A stretch of 64,000 nucleotides of DNA from JBGPLJ01 sp963826145 (GTDB taxonomy: Bacteria > Pseudomonadota > Gammaproteobacteria > Steroidobacterales > Steroidobacteraceae), in the NCBI GenBank assembly GCA_963826145.1, contig CAWGVW010000002.1:1550001-1614000 (forward strand). The letters are read 5' to 3'. The notes under the pieces were generated by a model. That model did no database searches. It was not told the origin of the DNA and saw nothing but the letters and a program-made list of their open reading frames with translations. This document shows, in pieces, positions 45,865 through 54,728 of the stretch; the first letter of the stretch is position 1, and each line of letters begins with the position of its first letter. Position numbers and translations under genes: made by a program.

Positions 45865-46839
45865 TCAGGCGCTTGCATAAATTCGCGCGTGCTGCGAAGC
45901 AAGGTTGAGGTGTGCCGCTGCATTCAGCGAATCGTACAAGGGCCGGTCATCGCGCGGGATGCGACGCAGCGTTTCGGCGACGCGCTTGAGCGTACCCAGA
46001 TCGCTCCAGCCGCAGGGCGGCACGGCCAGCACCTGAAGGCTGGCTTCCTGTCCCTCGACGATATCGCGTGAGAAATCCAGCGTCGGCAAACGATCGTAGA
46101 GACCCGCCGTCGCAATGCCATCCAGGAGATCAAGCCGATCGTGCTGCACGACGCGGCGCATCTTCAGCACGATATCCGCGCATTTGCGCTCGAACATCCG
46201 CAATAGCGCACGTCCCGTCGCAGCGACGATAAACGCATTCCACAGCGCGCCCTGTTCGATGAGTTGACGCGCAAGCGCGGCGTGCGGCTTCTCGACAAAC
46301 CGCACCACTTGAAACGTGCAATGGCCTGCGCGCAAGCCCGGCACGATGTAACCGAGTTCGGGGTCGGCTTCTTCCGGCTCCAGTCCCAGCAACAACAGGT
46401 CGCTCTGACGTGATCGGAGTTGCGCGGCCGCCTGGCGCAGCGCCCGCGCCAACACGGCTTCATCCCTCACATGATGGTCCGAAGGCAGCAGCACAATGTT
46501 TGCCAGCGGATCGCGCTCGAGGATATGCAATAGCGGCAACAAGATGCCGTTGGCGGTGCCGCGATTGTCCGGTTGCACGATGACATTGTCAGCCGGCAGC
46601 GGGCACAGTGGACCTTCCCACCAGCGGCGATGTTGCACGGCGACGATTGGGCAGATGCGTTCGCGCGGCGCGACGACCTGCGCACGCAGCAAGGCCTCTT
46701 GCAGCAATGAGGGTCCGCCACGCAACGAGCAGAATTGTTTAGGGATTGCGGTGCCGTTGGCGGTTGTGGTCAGCGTTCGCAGTCGACTCCCTTCGCCGGC
46801 AGCGAGCACGATGGCCCAGACATTGCTCTCGTGCGCCAT
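45865..46839 (-). CDS. mannose-1-phosphate guanylyltransferase-like nucleotidyltransferase
   Basis: A 324-residue sugar nucleotidyltransferase. The nucleotide loop is VWAIVLAAGEGSRL with the conserved lysine in AIPKQFCSL. Further motifs are VQPDNRGTANGILLPLLHI, LLPSDHHV, GYIVPG, VVRFVEKP and LWNAFIVAATG. The Q-P-x-N-R-G-T and F-V-E-K-P motifs fit GMP-type (ManC) enzymes that make GDP-mannose from mannose 1-phosphate. It lacks the C-terminal isomerase half of bifunctional ManC proteins. The ATG at 46839 directly precedes the loop; longer starts give a region with no homology. No polysaccharide gene is adjacent. Confidence 0.84.
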   Translation of the reverse strand: MAHESNVWAIVLAAGEGSRLRTLTTTANGTAIPKQFCSLRGGPSLLQEALLRAQVVAPRERICPIVAVQHRRWWEGPLCPLPADNVIVQPDNRGTANGILLPLLHILERDPLANIVLLPSDHHVRDEAVLARALRQAAAQLRSRQSDLLLLGLEPEEADPELGYIVPGLRAGHCTFQVVRFVEKPHAALARQLIEQGALWNAFIVAATGRALLRMFERKCADIVLKMRRVVQHDRLDLLDGIATAGLYDRLPTLDFSRDIVEGQEASLQVLAVPPCGWSDLGTLKRVAETLRRIPRDDRPLYDSLNAAAHLNLASQHARIYASA

Positions 46840-46983
46840 GATAAGACCCCGTTCCTTCAACAGGATTTTACCGGTGCCGATTGGCCGGGCGTATTCGTAA
46901 TGGTACTTATCGAGCGGTGAGTTACCGTCAGGTTGCGCGCAGGCAGTGCGGCAGCCGCCTGGCAATCCGCGCCAGAGATCCCA

Positions 46984-47511
46984 TCAGGGGTTACGCAGCC
47001 ATGCCATTGGTATGTCCGCTTCCAACTGGCCCGCAGGGCTTACGATGCCGCGCTCGAAGCGACCCTCCGCACGAAAGCCGAGCGACTCGTAGAGTTGGCG
47101 GGCCCGCACATTACTTTCCGAGGAAATGAGTTCGATGCGATTGATCATGGGCCGCGTCCGGTGGACTTCGTCCAGCAACGTATCGAAGAGCGCTCGGCCG
47201 ACGCCCCGACCCTGCACCTGCGGATGCACCGCGACCGTCAGTGCGCCGAGCACGTGGGCGAAGCGCTTGAGGCCGTTGCGGTAGGTGTGCAGCTCCCCTG
47301 CGATGCCGTTCACGCCGGCGAGCTCCGCGACAAGCAACACGCCGTCCGCGAGACTGTGGCTCATGAACGAGGCGACGTACTCGTCGGTGATTTCGTCGGC
47401 GGCGCGCGCCAGGTTGCCCGAGGTGCTCGCAACGGCGACGTATAGGTCGCGGATCGCCGCAGCATCGCCCGCGCGTCCGGCGCGAATGGTCAGGTCATCG
47501 GGTCGGGGCAT
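46984..47511 (-). CDS. GNAT family N-acetyltransferase
   Basis: A 175-residue GNAT acetyltransferase. The acetyl-CoA loop is TVAVHPQVQGRGVGRALFDTLL, followed by RIELISSESNVRARQLYESLGF, the typical C-terminal strand and helix. The acceptor could be a small molecule or protein N-terminus and is not readable. It is divergent from the butanediol-dehydrogenase-like gene at 47586 and stands alone. Confidence 0.85.
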   Translation of the reverse strand: MPRPDDLTIRAGRAGDAAAIRDLYVAVASTSGNLARAADEITDEYVASFMSHSLADGVLLVAELAGVNGIAGELHTYRNGLKRFAHVLGALTVAVHPQVQGRGVGRALFDTLLDEVHRTRPMINRIELISSESNVRARQLYESLGFRAEGRFERGIVSPAGQLEADIPMAWLRNP

Positions 47512-47585
47512 GCAATCCGGGCCTGGATGGTCTCTTGTTGGGCGACATACTATGCTGCCGGCTTCTCGGAGGGGAGCCCGATTCG

Positions 47586-48638
47586 ATGCGTGCAGCGGTC
47601 TATCACGGGCGGTGCGACGTTCGGCTGGAAGACGTGCCGGAGCCCAGGGTGCGCGCCGGCGAAGTGAAACTGCGCGTCCGCTACAACGGTATCTGCGGCA
47701 GCGACCTGCACGAGTACTATCACGGACCCATCACGACCCGCCCGACGGAACCGCATCCGCTCACGGGCGTGAAAAACCCCGTGATACTCGGGCACGAGTT
47801 CAGCGGCGAAGTGGTTGACGTCGGCGATGGAGTCACGGACCTCACAAAGGGCGATCTCGTCGCCGTCGAGCCGCTCGAAACCTGCGGCAAATGCATCCAC
47901 TGCAAATCCGGTCATTACAATCACTGCGCGCTCGTCGCCTTTCATGGCTACAACCGCGAGGGCGGCGGGCTCTCGGACTTCACGGTCGTGCGCCGCTCGA
48001 TGGCGCATAAGCTTCCGAAGGGCGTCACGCCGATGCAGGGCGCGCTCATCGAACCGATGTCCGTCGCATATCACACGGCAGATCGCTGCCGCGTGGAAGC
48101 CGGCCAGACGGTTGCCATTCACGGCGCCGGGCCGATCGGTGTCGGCGTGCACCTCGCACTGCGACGCCGGGGAATCAAGACCATTGTTATTGATCCGTCA
48201 CCGGGACGACGGGCGGTGCTCAAGAATCTCGGCGCGGATGCGCTGCTCGATCCGACAGGCATCGATGTCGTGAGCGCAATCCGGGATCTCACGGGCGGTC
48301 GCGGTACGCACGCCTCGGTCGATGCGGCCGGCGTGCCTGCCGCGTTTCGCGCGGCGTTGCTCGGCACCGGCATCGACGGCACGGTGGTGGTCGTCGCCAT
48401 CCACGGTCAACCACTCGTGATCCAGCCATTCGACATCCTGATGCCCGAGGTCTATCTGACGGGCGTCGCGATGTTCTGCAATACCTTTCCGAAAGTGATC
48501 GCGGAGATGGCGGCGGGCGCCTATCCGACAACCGGCTGGGTGGAGACGATCCAATTCGCAGACTTGATCAGCGGCGGCTTCGAGCGCCTGCACCGTCAGG
48601 AAGGCATGAAACTGCTGGTCGAAATCGCAAGACACTAA
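47586..48638 (+). CDS. zinc-dependent alcohol dehydrogenase (2,3-butanediol dehydrogenase-like)
   Basis: A 350-residue medium-chain dehydrogenase. Catalytic zinc ligands are in YNGICGSDLHEYYHG and LGHEFSGEV, structural zinc cysteines in ETCGKCIHCKSGHYNHC, and the NAD site in VAIHGAGPIGVGVHLAL followed by VIDPS. The long insert after C-G-S-D-L-H-E and the I-E-P-M-S-V-A-Y-H segment fit 2,3-butanediol/sorbitol-type dehydrogenases. It converts a secondary alcohol and ketone pair. ATG 47586 matches the family start. A small PLDc_N-like gene follows after 14 bases. Confidence 0.86.
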   Translation: MRAAVYHGRCDVRLEDVPEPRVRAGEVKLRVRYNGICGSDLHEYYHGPITTRPTEPHPLTGVKNPVILGHEFSGEVVDVGDGVTDLTKGDLVAVEPLETCGKCIHCKSGHYNHCALVAFHGYNREGGGLSDFTVVRRSMAHKLPKGVTPMQGALIEPMSVAYHTADRCRVEAGQTVAIHGAGPIGVGVHLALRRRGIKTIVIDPSPGRRAVLKNLGADALLDPTGIDVVSAIRDLTGGRGTHASVDAAGVPAAFRAALLGTGIDGTVVVVAIHGQPLVIQPFDILMPEVYLTGVAMFCNTFPKVIAEMAAGAYPTTGWVETIQFADLISGGFERLHRQEGMKLLVEIARH

Positions 48639-48652
48639 CGAGGAGAAAAAAC

Positions 48653-48841
48653 ATGTTCGCGGGATATCAGGGAATCGTCGGATTGCTCGTGCTCATCGCC
48701 GACGTGTGGGCGATCGTCAATATCGTCAAGAGCGGCGGCGACACGGGGCGCATGGTGCTCTGGATCGTCATCGTTCTGGTGCTGCCGATCCTCGGCTTCA
48801 TCGTCTGGTACTTTGCGGGGCCGAAGACCGGCCGCGCCTGA
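48653..48841 (+). CDS. small PLDc_N-domain membrane protein
   Basis: A 62-residue protein with two membrane segments (GIVGLLVLIADVWAIVNIVK and MVLWIVIVLVLPILGFIVWY) joined by a short loop, ending FAGPKTGRA. This is the PLDc_N-type hairpin found alone or at the start of phospholipase D-like membrane proteins. Function is unknown. A strong AGGAG lies just upstream of ATG 48653, and it is 14 bases after the dehydrogenase gene. Confidence 0.8.
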   Translation: MFAGYQGIVGLLVLIADVWAIVNIVKSGGDTGRMVLWIVIVLVLPILGFIVWYFAGPKTGRA

Positions 48842-48848
48842 GCTGCGG

Positions 48849-49865
48849 TCAGATCCGGATGACGACCTTGCCGAAGTGCGAGCCGCTCTTGAGGTGACTG
48901 TAGGCTGCGGGCGCTTCGGCGAACGGGAATACGCGGTCGATGACGGGTTTGATGCCGTTGACGTCGATTGCGGCATTCATGGCCTCGAAATTTGCGCGGC
49001 TGCCGACGAAGATTCCGTGCAGGCTCGCGCCCTTGCGCATGAGTGGCTGCGGGTTCGTGTCGCCTTGCGGACCGGCGACGAATCCGATGAGTGCGATCTT
49101 GCCGGCGTAGGCAACGGATTTCAGCGAGCGCGCAAGCGTGCCCGCGCCGCCGACCTCGACGACGCAATCCGCACCGCGACCGCCGGTTGCCTTGAGCACC
49201 TCGGCGTCCCAGTCGGGCGTACGCTGGTAGTTGATGAGGATGTCGGCGCCAAGGGCTTTGGCTCGCGCGAGTTTCTCATCGCTCGATGAGGTGATGACGA
49301 TGCGCGCGCCAGCGGCATGCCCGAACTGCACGGCGAACATCGAGACGCCGCCGGTTCCAATTGCAAGCACGGTCTGACCCGAGCGGATGCCGCCGACGGT
49401 ATGCAAGGCGTTCCAGGCGGTAACGCCGGCGCAGGGCAGGGTTGCGGCTTCTTCGAACGACAGGTTCGTCGGAATGGCAACCGCATCGTTCTGATCGAGG
49501 ACGGCAAACTCGGCCAGCATGCCGTCGATGCCGAGGGCACCGAGTGACGGCCGCAACTCGCCGGACGGTGGCCCGTCGATCCAGTTGCGAAAGAACGTGC
49601 CGGCGACACGATCTCCGACCTTGAACCGGGTGACGCCGCTGCCGATGGCCACGACCTCGCCCGCGCCGTCCGAGAGCGCGATCGTCTTTTCCGCAGCCGA
49701 ACCGCTGAAATACATGCCCTGCACGACGAGAAGATCGCGGTAGTTGAGCGACGCGGCACGCACGCGCACCAGGATCCCGCCGGGGCCCGCTTTTGGATCC
49801 GGCCGCTCGATGAGCTTCAAGTCATCGAGGCTCTTTGCACCCGCCTGGATTTCATAAGCCTTCAC
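48849..49865 (-). CDS. zinc-binding-type alcohol/quinone oxidoreductase (MDR family)
   Basis: A 338-residue medium-chain reductase. It begins MKAYEIQAGAKSLDDLKLIE and has SLNYRDLLVVQGMY, DGAGEVVAIGSGV, LPCAGVTAWNAL and the NAD(P) site LAIGTGGVSMFAVQFGHAAG. The classical zinc cysteine cluster is missing, so it is closer to quinone-oxidoreductase-like members despite the family name. It may reduce an enone or alkyl ketone. It starts 15 bases after the stop region of the amidohydrolase on the same strand, and they probably form an operon. Confidence 0.85.
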   Translation of the reverse strand: MKAYEIQAGAKSLDDLKLIERPDPKAGPGGILVRVRAASLNYRDLLVVQGMYFSGSAAEKTIALSDGAGEVVAIGSGVTRFKVGDRVAGTFFRNWIDGPPSGELRPSLGALGIDGMLAEFAVLDQNDAVAIPTNLSFEEAATLPCAGVTAWNALHTVGGIRSGQTVLAIGTGGVSMFAVQFGHAAGARIVITSSSDEKLARAKALGADILINYQRTPDWDAEVLKATGGRGADCVVEVGGAGTLARSLKSVAYAGKIALIGFVAGPQGDTNPQPLMRKGASLHGIFVGSRANFEAMNAAIDVNGIKPVIDRVFPFAEAPAAYSHLKSGSHFGKVVIRI

Positions 49866-49879
49866 GGCGCGTCTCCTCG

Positions 49880-50938
49880 CTATTTGAGCGCGAACACTTT
49901 TTCCGCGTTCGTCTGGAAGAACTTCTTCTTGTCGGCAGCGCTGATCGGCAGCGCATCGCTCGTGCGCACTTCATCGGCGACGAACTGATACGGGTAGTCC
50001 ATGGCGTAGAGCACGCGATCCATGCCGAGCACTTTCTGGCAATAGAGGATTGCGGCTTCGTCCGCCATGCCGCTCGAGGTCACGTAGACATTTTCCCGCA
50101 GGTAGTCGCTCGGCTTTTTCTTCAGCGGCGGCATGCTTGCATAGCGCTTAGCCGCAACGCTCGCGCGGTGCATGTAGTCGAGGCGAAAGAGCCAGAAGGG
50201 CAGGGCTTCGCCGAGGTGTCCGATCACGAACTGAAGTTTCGGAAAGCGATCGAAGGCGCCGCTCACGATGATCCTGAGCATGTGCAGACCCGTTTCGCAG
50301 CCGAAGCCATAGATGGCGCCGTCGAGTCCGCGTGCGAGAAACGGCTCGAGCAGTGCACGCGACAGGTAGGTCGGGTGCAAGTAGATCGGTACGTTGAGCG
50401 CTTCGGCTGCTTCCAGGATGTCCCAGAATTTCTCGTCGTCGAGATATTCACCGTGGGTATGTGAATTGATGATGACGCCCTTGAGGCCGAGCGTCTTCAC
50501 ACCGCGCTCGATTTCGCGGGCCGCGGCCTTCGGGTCCTGCGGTGCGCAGGCGGCAAGGCCTGCGTAGTGCGCTGGGTGTTCGCGCACCGCGTCCGCGAGC
50601 ATGTCATTCGCCTCGCGCGCCATCGTCACGGCGGTCGCCTTGTCGAGGACCTGCACGCCAGGCCCCGTCAGCGACACGATCTGCATGTCGATGCCCGTGT
50701 CGCGCATGTCGTTCAGGCGCCGTTCGCCGAGATCCTGCAGCCGCTCCCGCACCGCTATTGCGCGCGGCGTGGAGCTCTCGACGTAGAAGCCGCAGAGGCT
50801 GCGAAAACCGGCATCGTCGATGCCGCCCGGCGCCAGGAGTTTGCGGTACAGATCGAAGAGCGCCGGCGGGGCGAAGGCCTCTTCGGTCGCGATTCTCCGG
50901 TAGCCCTGCGCGGGCGGAATACGGTCTTGCGTGCTCAT
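49880..50938 (-). CDS. amidohydrolase-2 family, aromatic decarboxylase-like
   Basis: About 352 residues, paralogous to the enzyme at 40923-41924. It has the same start type (RRIATEEAFAPP), then INSHTHGEYLDDEKFW, IYLHPTYLS, IGHLGEALPFWLFRLDYM and the acidic YAMDYPYQF, the metal site of decarboxylase-like members. Start ATG 50938 was preferred over ATG 50947. It is divergent from the SnoaL-like gene, with the conserved element copy 3 beginning 40 bases away, so the element might also influence this gene. Likely role: decarboxylation or hydration of an aromatic or unsaturated acid (inference). Confidence 0.84.
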   Translation of the reverse strand: MSTQDRIPPAQGYRRIATEEAFAPPALFDLYRKLLAPGGIDDAGFRSLCGFYVESSTPRAIAVRERLQDLGERRLNDMRDTGIDMQIVSLTGPGVQVLDKATAVTMAREANDMLADAVREHPAHYAGLAACAPQDPKAAAREIERGVKTLGLKGVIINSHTHGEYLDDEKFWDILEAAEALNVPIYLHPTYLSRALLEPFLARGLDGAIYGFGCETGLHMLRIIVSGAFDRFPKLQFVIGHLGEALPFWLFRLDYMHRASVAAKRYASMPPLKKKPSDYLRENVYVTSSGMADEAAILYCQKVLGMDRVLYAMDYPYQFVADEVRTSDALPISAADKKKFFQTNAEKVFALK

Positions 50939-50977
50939 GGTATGCATGAATCATGGCACAGCAGGGCGCCCGGCAAA

Positions 50978-51026
50978 ATTGCGCTCACTATCGACTTTTG
51001 TTTCCGCCTTGGTCGAGTCCCTGCCG
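50978..51026 (+). promoter_or_regulatory. conserved upstream element, copy 3
   Basis: A 49-base block: ATTGCGCTC, then a TTTTGTTTCCG variant of the middle core, then GTCGAGTCCC. It ends 42 bases before ATG 51069. An AGATAG hexamer (51041-51046... approximately) sits at the same distance from GTCGAG as in copy 1. It lies in the divergent region of the amidohydrolase and SnoaL-like genes. Confidence 0.6.
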
Positions 51027-51068
51027 CGTCGTTTCGTGCCAGATAGCCTGAAGATGGGGGGGTATGTC

Positions 51069-51755
51069 ATGGCGAAAGCGAGTCCGGTCAAGGCGCTGGA
51101 ATCAAAGCTCAAGAAGCTCGAGCGCGAGCTCGCAACCCTCAAGGACGTGCACGCAATCCGGCGCCTGCAGCACGCCTATGGCTACTACATCGACAAGTGC
51201 CTGTACGACGACACCGTTGACCTCTTCACCGAGGACTGCACGGTGCACTTCATGGGCGGCCTCTTCCACGGCAAGAAGGGCGCCCGGCGGCTCTATTGCG
51301 ACCGCTTCCGCAAGAATTTCACCGGTGGGAAGAACGGACCGGTGTTCGGCTTTCTCCTCGATCACCTGATGATGCAGGACATTGTCGATGTGGCGCCCGA
51401 CCGCAAGACAGCTCAGGCTCGGCTGCGTGTCTTCATGCAGGCAGGGAGGCACGAAAGCGCGGGTGGGCAACAGCGCCAGTGGTGGGAAGGCGCACTCTAC
51501 GAGAACACCTACGCGCGCGAGAAAGGCGTGTGGAAGATCAAGGTGCTGAACTACCGGCCGGTCTGGCACGCCGATTTCGATTCCGGCTGGGCCAAGACGC
51601 GGCCGAACTACGTGCCCTTCTACACGAAGACGTTTCCAGAAGATCCGCTTGGCCCGGATGAGCTGCAGGTCCCGAAACCCGTACTCTGGCCGGACACGGA
51701 CATCCTCGAGTTTCACTATCCGCATCCCGTAACGGGCAAGTGGCGCAAGCCCTGA
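51069..51755 (+). CDS. SnoaL/NTF2-like protein with N-terminal coiled coil
   Basis: A 228-residue protein with a short helical, coiled-coil-like start (ALESKLKKLERELATLKDVH) and an NTF2-like cone domain: AIRRLQHAYGYYIDKCLYDD, VDLFTEDCTVHFMGGLFHGK and ENTYAREKGVWKIKVLNYRP. SnoaL_4-type proteins include dehydratases, isomerases and ring-hydroxylating dioxygenase beta-like subunits; the active residues cannot be assigned. A G-run (51056-51062) lies six bases before ATG. Its upstream region has the conserved element copy 3, shared with a TonB receptor and an SDR gene, so co-regulation is likely. Confidence 0.83.
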   Translation: MAKASPVKALESKLKKLERELATLKDVHAIRRLQHAYGYYIDKCLYDDTVDLFTEDCTVHFMGGLFHGKKGARRLYCDRFRKNFTGGKNGPVFGFLLDHLMMQDIVDVAPDRKTAQARLRVFMQAGRHESAGGQQRQWWEGALYENTYAREKGVWKIKVLNYRPVWHADFDSGWAKTRPNYVPFYTKTFPEDPLGPDELQVPKPVLWPDTDILEFHYPHPVTGKWRKP

Positions 51756-51759
51756 GGAA

Positions 51760-51780
51760 ATTGGGGACGTACCCAAAATT
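51760..51780. repeat. short palindrome (family D)
   Basis: Palindromic block AATTGGGGACGTACCCAAAA and TT centred on ACGT, between the SnoaL-like stop and the DUF3237 start 30 bases later. It resembles short dispersed palindromes and is distinct from families A-C. Confidence 0.55.
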
Positions 51781-51785
51781 CTCCG

Positions 51786-52241
51786 ATGCAACCGGAACTC
51801 GAAATCGTTCTGACCGCAACCGCCCGGCTGGCTGGGCCGATCGCAGTCGGACAGACGCCGCAGGGCCTGCGCCGCGTGGTGCCGATTCTCGGCGGCACCT
51901 TCGAAGGTCCGAAGCTCAGGGGTGAAATCCTCGGCGGCGGCGCCGACTGGCAGTACACGCGCTCCGACGGCGTGACCGTGCTCGAAGCGCTTTATCTGCT
52001 GCGTACGCACGACGGCACCGTGATCCAGGTGTGCAACCGGGGGCTAAGGCACGGGCCGCCAGAGATCATGCAGCTCCTTGCGCAGGGCCAGTCGGTTGAT
52101 CCGTCGGAATATTATTTTCGGGCGGCGCCCGAGTTTTCAGCGCCGCAGGGACCGTACGACTGGCTCAACAAGAGCCTCTTCCTGTGCACGGGCGTACGCC
52201 ACGCGGCTGCAGTCGAACTCAAGATCTACCGGGTGACCTGA
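51786..52241 (+). CDS. DUF3237 family protein
   Basis: A 151-residue protein of the DUF3237 type: LTATARLAGPIAVGQTPQGL, VPILGGTFEGPKLRGEILGG, GADWQYTRSDGVTVLEALYL and a C-terminal LFLCTGVRHAAAVELKIYRV. The family is a small beta-barrel of unknown function that often accompanies catabolic genes for aromatics and terpenoids. It lies 30 bases after the SnoaL-like gene and ends 2 bases before the convergent AraC gene. No signal peptide is present. Confidence 0.84.
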   Translation: MQPELEIVLTATARLAGPIAVGQTPQGLRRVVPILGGTFEGPKLRGEILGGGADWQYTRSDGVTVLEALYLLRTHDGTVIQVCNRGLRHGPPEIMQLLAQGQSVDPSEYYFRAAPEFSAPQGPYDWLNKSLFLCTGVRHAAAVELKIYRVT

Positions 52242-52243
52242 TG

Positions 52244-53209
52244 TCAGGCTTCGGTCGTTACGTGTCTTCGATATTCGCGCGGCGTAACGCCGAAGCGCGC
52301 CCGGAACACGCGCCCGAAGTGCGTTGGGCTGTTGAAGCCGTAATCGAAGGCGATGGCCGTGACCGTGCGGCCACGCTGCGAAGCGACGCCGAGCGCACGC
52401 GAACACTCTTCCAGCCGGCGGCGCAGGATGTAGCGCGCGACCGTTTCTTCTTCTTCGGAGAACAGGTGATGCAGGTAGCGAGTCGTCATCTTGCAGGCAA
52501 GGGCGACCTGGGTCGGCGTGAGGTCAGGATCGCCGAGGTGCGCCTCGATGTAGTTCATGATGCGGATGCGATGTGCCGTCGCGAGCGAGGAGCGGTCCGA
52601 GCGCGCAAGCGGTACGGATGCATACGCGCCGGCGATGAGGTCGAGCACCGCGTGCGTAACGCGTGCAGCGACCGTCGGCTCGAGTTCGCTCCGGCATTGC
52701 GCCCAGAGGTCACGCAGGAAATTCGACAAAAGGCCGCTCATGCCGCCATTGCCCGGCATGTGGACGGCGACGACGCTTTCGGGGCAGGCGAGATGACGGC
52801 GCATGATGGCATCCGGCACGCCGAGCACGAACATGCGATTCGGCTTCTCGAACACGATGTCGTACGCGCGCGTCGAATCGCACAAAGTGAAGTCGCCCGG
52901 GCCGAGCTTCGCTTCGCGCCCGTCCTGGCGGTTCACGCTCTCGCCGTCGAGCATCAGGTGCAGGAAGAACATCGCCTCGCGCGTGCGCGCGACGTGCGAA
53001 CGCGAATGACGGACGATCTGCGGATCGGAGTAGACCTCCGCCATGCGCAGATCCCCGAACTGGGTGCGGGTGAGGGAACCGGCAAAGGTGCGGATGTCTA
53101 CGGGATCGGCGACCGTGGGCGTGAAGCTTGCGCACGCCGTGTCGTTCCAGAAGGCGAGCTTGCGGCGCGGATCGAGGCCGGCCGTCGTAAACGTCTCGAG
53201 CTGAGCCAT
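52244..53209 (-). CDS. AraC-family regulator (FeaR-like)
   Basis: A 321-residue regulator paralogous to the one at 27528. The N-terminal domain has MAQLETFTTAGLDPRRKLAF and DFTLCDSTRAYDIVFEKPNR; the C-terminal DNA-binding domain has LTPTQVALACKMTTRYLHHL, VTAIAFDYGFNSPTHFGRVF and FGVTPREYRR. ATG 53209 is preceded by a G-run (53215-53219 on this strand's complement) five bases away. Upstream lies a GTTATA/TATAAC dyad. It is divergent from the thiolase gene and may control it, the conserved 48-base elements, or both; the two paralogues may bind related sites. Confidence 0.88.
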   Translation of the reverse strand: MAQLETFTTAGLDPRRKLAFWNDTACASFTPTVADPVDIRTFAGSLTRTQFGDLRMAEVYSDPQIVRHSRSHVARTREAMFFLHLMLDGESVNRQDGREAKLGPGDFTLCDSTRAYDIVFEKPNRMFVLGVPDAIMRRHLACPESVVAVHMPGNGGMSGLLSNFLRDLWAQCRSELEPTVAARVTHAVLDLIAGAYASVPLARSDRSSLATAHRIRIMNYIEAHLGDPDLTPTQVALACKMTTRYLHHLFSEEEETVARYILRRRLEECSRALGVASQRGRTVTAIAFDYGFNSPTHFGRVFRARFGVTPREYRRHVTTEA

Positions 53210-53248
53210 AACTACCCCCAAACCCAGCGAAGGCGCGTCGTCGAGATA

Positions 53249-53263
53249 GTTATATACTATAAC
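53249..53263. promoter_or_regulatory. dyad between AraC and thiolase genes
   Basis: Perfect six-base dyad GTTATA and TATAAC with a TAC spacer, in an A/T-rich patch that stands out from the GC-rich surroundings, 40 bases upstream of the AraC start. It may be an operator or overlapping -10 boxes for the divergent genes. Confidence 0.45.
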
Positions 53264-53423
53264 CATGCGTTGTGAATAGTAGTTACCCGTATGCCCGGGA
53301 CTTTGGAACAGCATTCACGCCGGCAAATTGCGCCGGACGCAAAGGACGTGCCATCGAGGTGCGGTGCAAACCCATGCGACGCAAATACCAGCTATTTCAT
53401 CCGGACGTGGATCGGGTGATGCC

Positions 53424-54723
53424 ATGACTGCGAACGTTAAATTCGAAGTCATCATCGCGCGCGCTCATCGCGCGCTGGGCGGACGCGTGGCTGCTCGACG
53501 GCGTGCGCACTCCGTTCGTCGATTTCTCTCAGGCGCTCGCGCTCGTTTCGCCGATCGATCTCGGCATCAAGGCGGCGCGATCGTTGTTTTCCCGCAGCGG
53601 CGTTCCCGCCGGCGATGTCGGCACGGTCGTTGCGGGCTCGGTGTGTCAGGCGAGTTTCGACGCCTACGTTCTGCCGCGGCACATTGGCCTGTATTCGGGA
53701 GTGTCCACGGAAGTTCCCGCGCACCTCGTACAGCGGGTGTGTGGTACCGGCATAGAAATGCTGGCGCAGGCTGCAGACGCGCTCACGCTCGGCCGCGCTG
53801 AACTCGCGCTCTGTGTCGGCGCCGAGTCGATGAGCCGCAATCCGGTGGCGGCATACACGAGCCGCACGGGCTTTCGCATGGGTCAGGTCGAGTTCAAGGA
53901 CTTCCTCTGGGAAGCGCTCAACGACACTGCGGTGGACGTGACGATGGGCGGCACCGCCGAGACGCTCGCAAAGCAATACGGCATCACGCGCGCGCAGGTC
54001 GACGAATTCGCCGCGCGCAGCTTCGAGCGGGCGCTCGCTGCGCAGGTGGACGGCTTCCTCGACGGCGAGATCGCGCCGCTCAGCGACGAAGTCTTCGCAG
54101 TCGAAGGACTCAAACCGCGTGGCATCCGGTTGCGCGGCGGGGCGGGTCCGATCGCACGCGACACGCATGTGCGACCGTCGCCAATCGAAGCGCTGGCGAA
54201 GATCAAGCCTGCGTTCGGCGGCGTGCAGACTGGCGGCAACAGTTCAGCCATCGTCGATGGGGCGGCAGCCGCCCTCGTGTCGACAGCGGCATACGCGAAA
54301 CGCCGGGAAAAGACGCCGCTCGCTCAGCTCAAGGCGGCGGCGGTTGTCGGCGTACCGCCGGCACTCATGGGTATCGGTCCGGTGCCGGCCATCCGCGCAC
54401 TGCTCGAGGCCGAAGAACTCCCCCTCGAGGCAATCGACCGCATCGAGATCAATGAAGCCTTCGGCGCGCAGGTGCTTGCTTGCGTACGCGAGCTGGGGCT
54501 CGACGAGGCGAAGCTCAATGTCAATGGCGGCGCCATTGCGATCGGCCATCCGCTCGCCGCGACCGGCGTGCGCCTCGCGGTGACGCTCGCCCGCGAACTC
54601 AAGCGCAAGAGCCTTCGCTACGGCATCGCTTCCGCCTGCATCGGCGGCGGCCAGGGCATTGCGCTGCTGGTGCAGAACAATCTGGCGGACAAAGGCCCAG
54701 TGAAGAAGAACAACAACAAGTAG
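53424..54723 (+). CDS. thiolase-family acetyl-CoA acyltransferase (one frameshift)
   Basis: About 432 residues. The nucleophile is in VQRVCGTGIEML; other motifs are GAESMSRNPVA, the catalytic GHPLAATGVRL and CIGGGQGIALL. It cleaves or forms a 3-oxoacyl-CoA. The N-terminus becomes normal (WLLDGVRTPFVDF) only if ATG 53424 is used with a frame change at 53480/53481, a glycine codon carrying both C and G as third base; the length modulo three agrees. It is followed by a hotdog thioesterase (5 bases) and MarR, so the unit probably handles a CoA ester of an aromatic or branched acid. Confidence 0.83.
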
Positions 54724-54728
54724 CCATC

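Noticed and set aside
53328..53801. 157-residue frame at the thiolase start
   Set aside because: Only its overlap with the true thiolase N-terminus is coding; the Arg-rich remainder is out of frame with VRTPFVDF.
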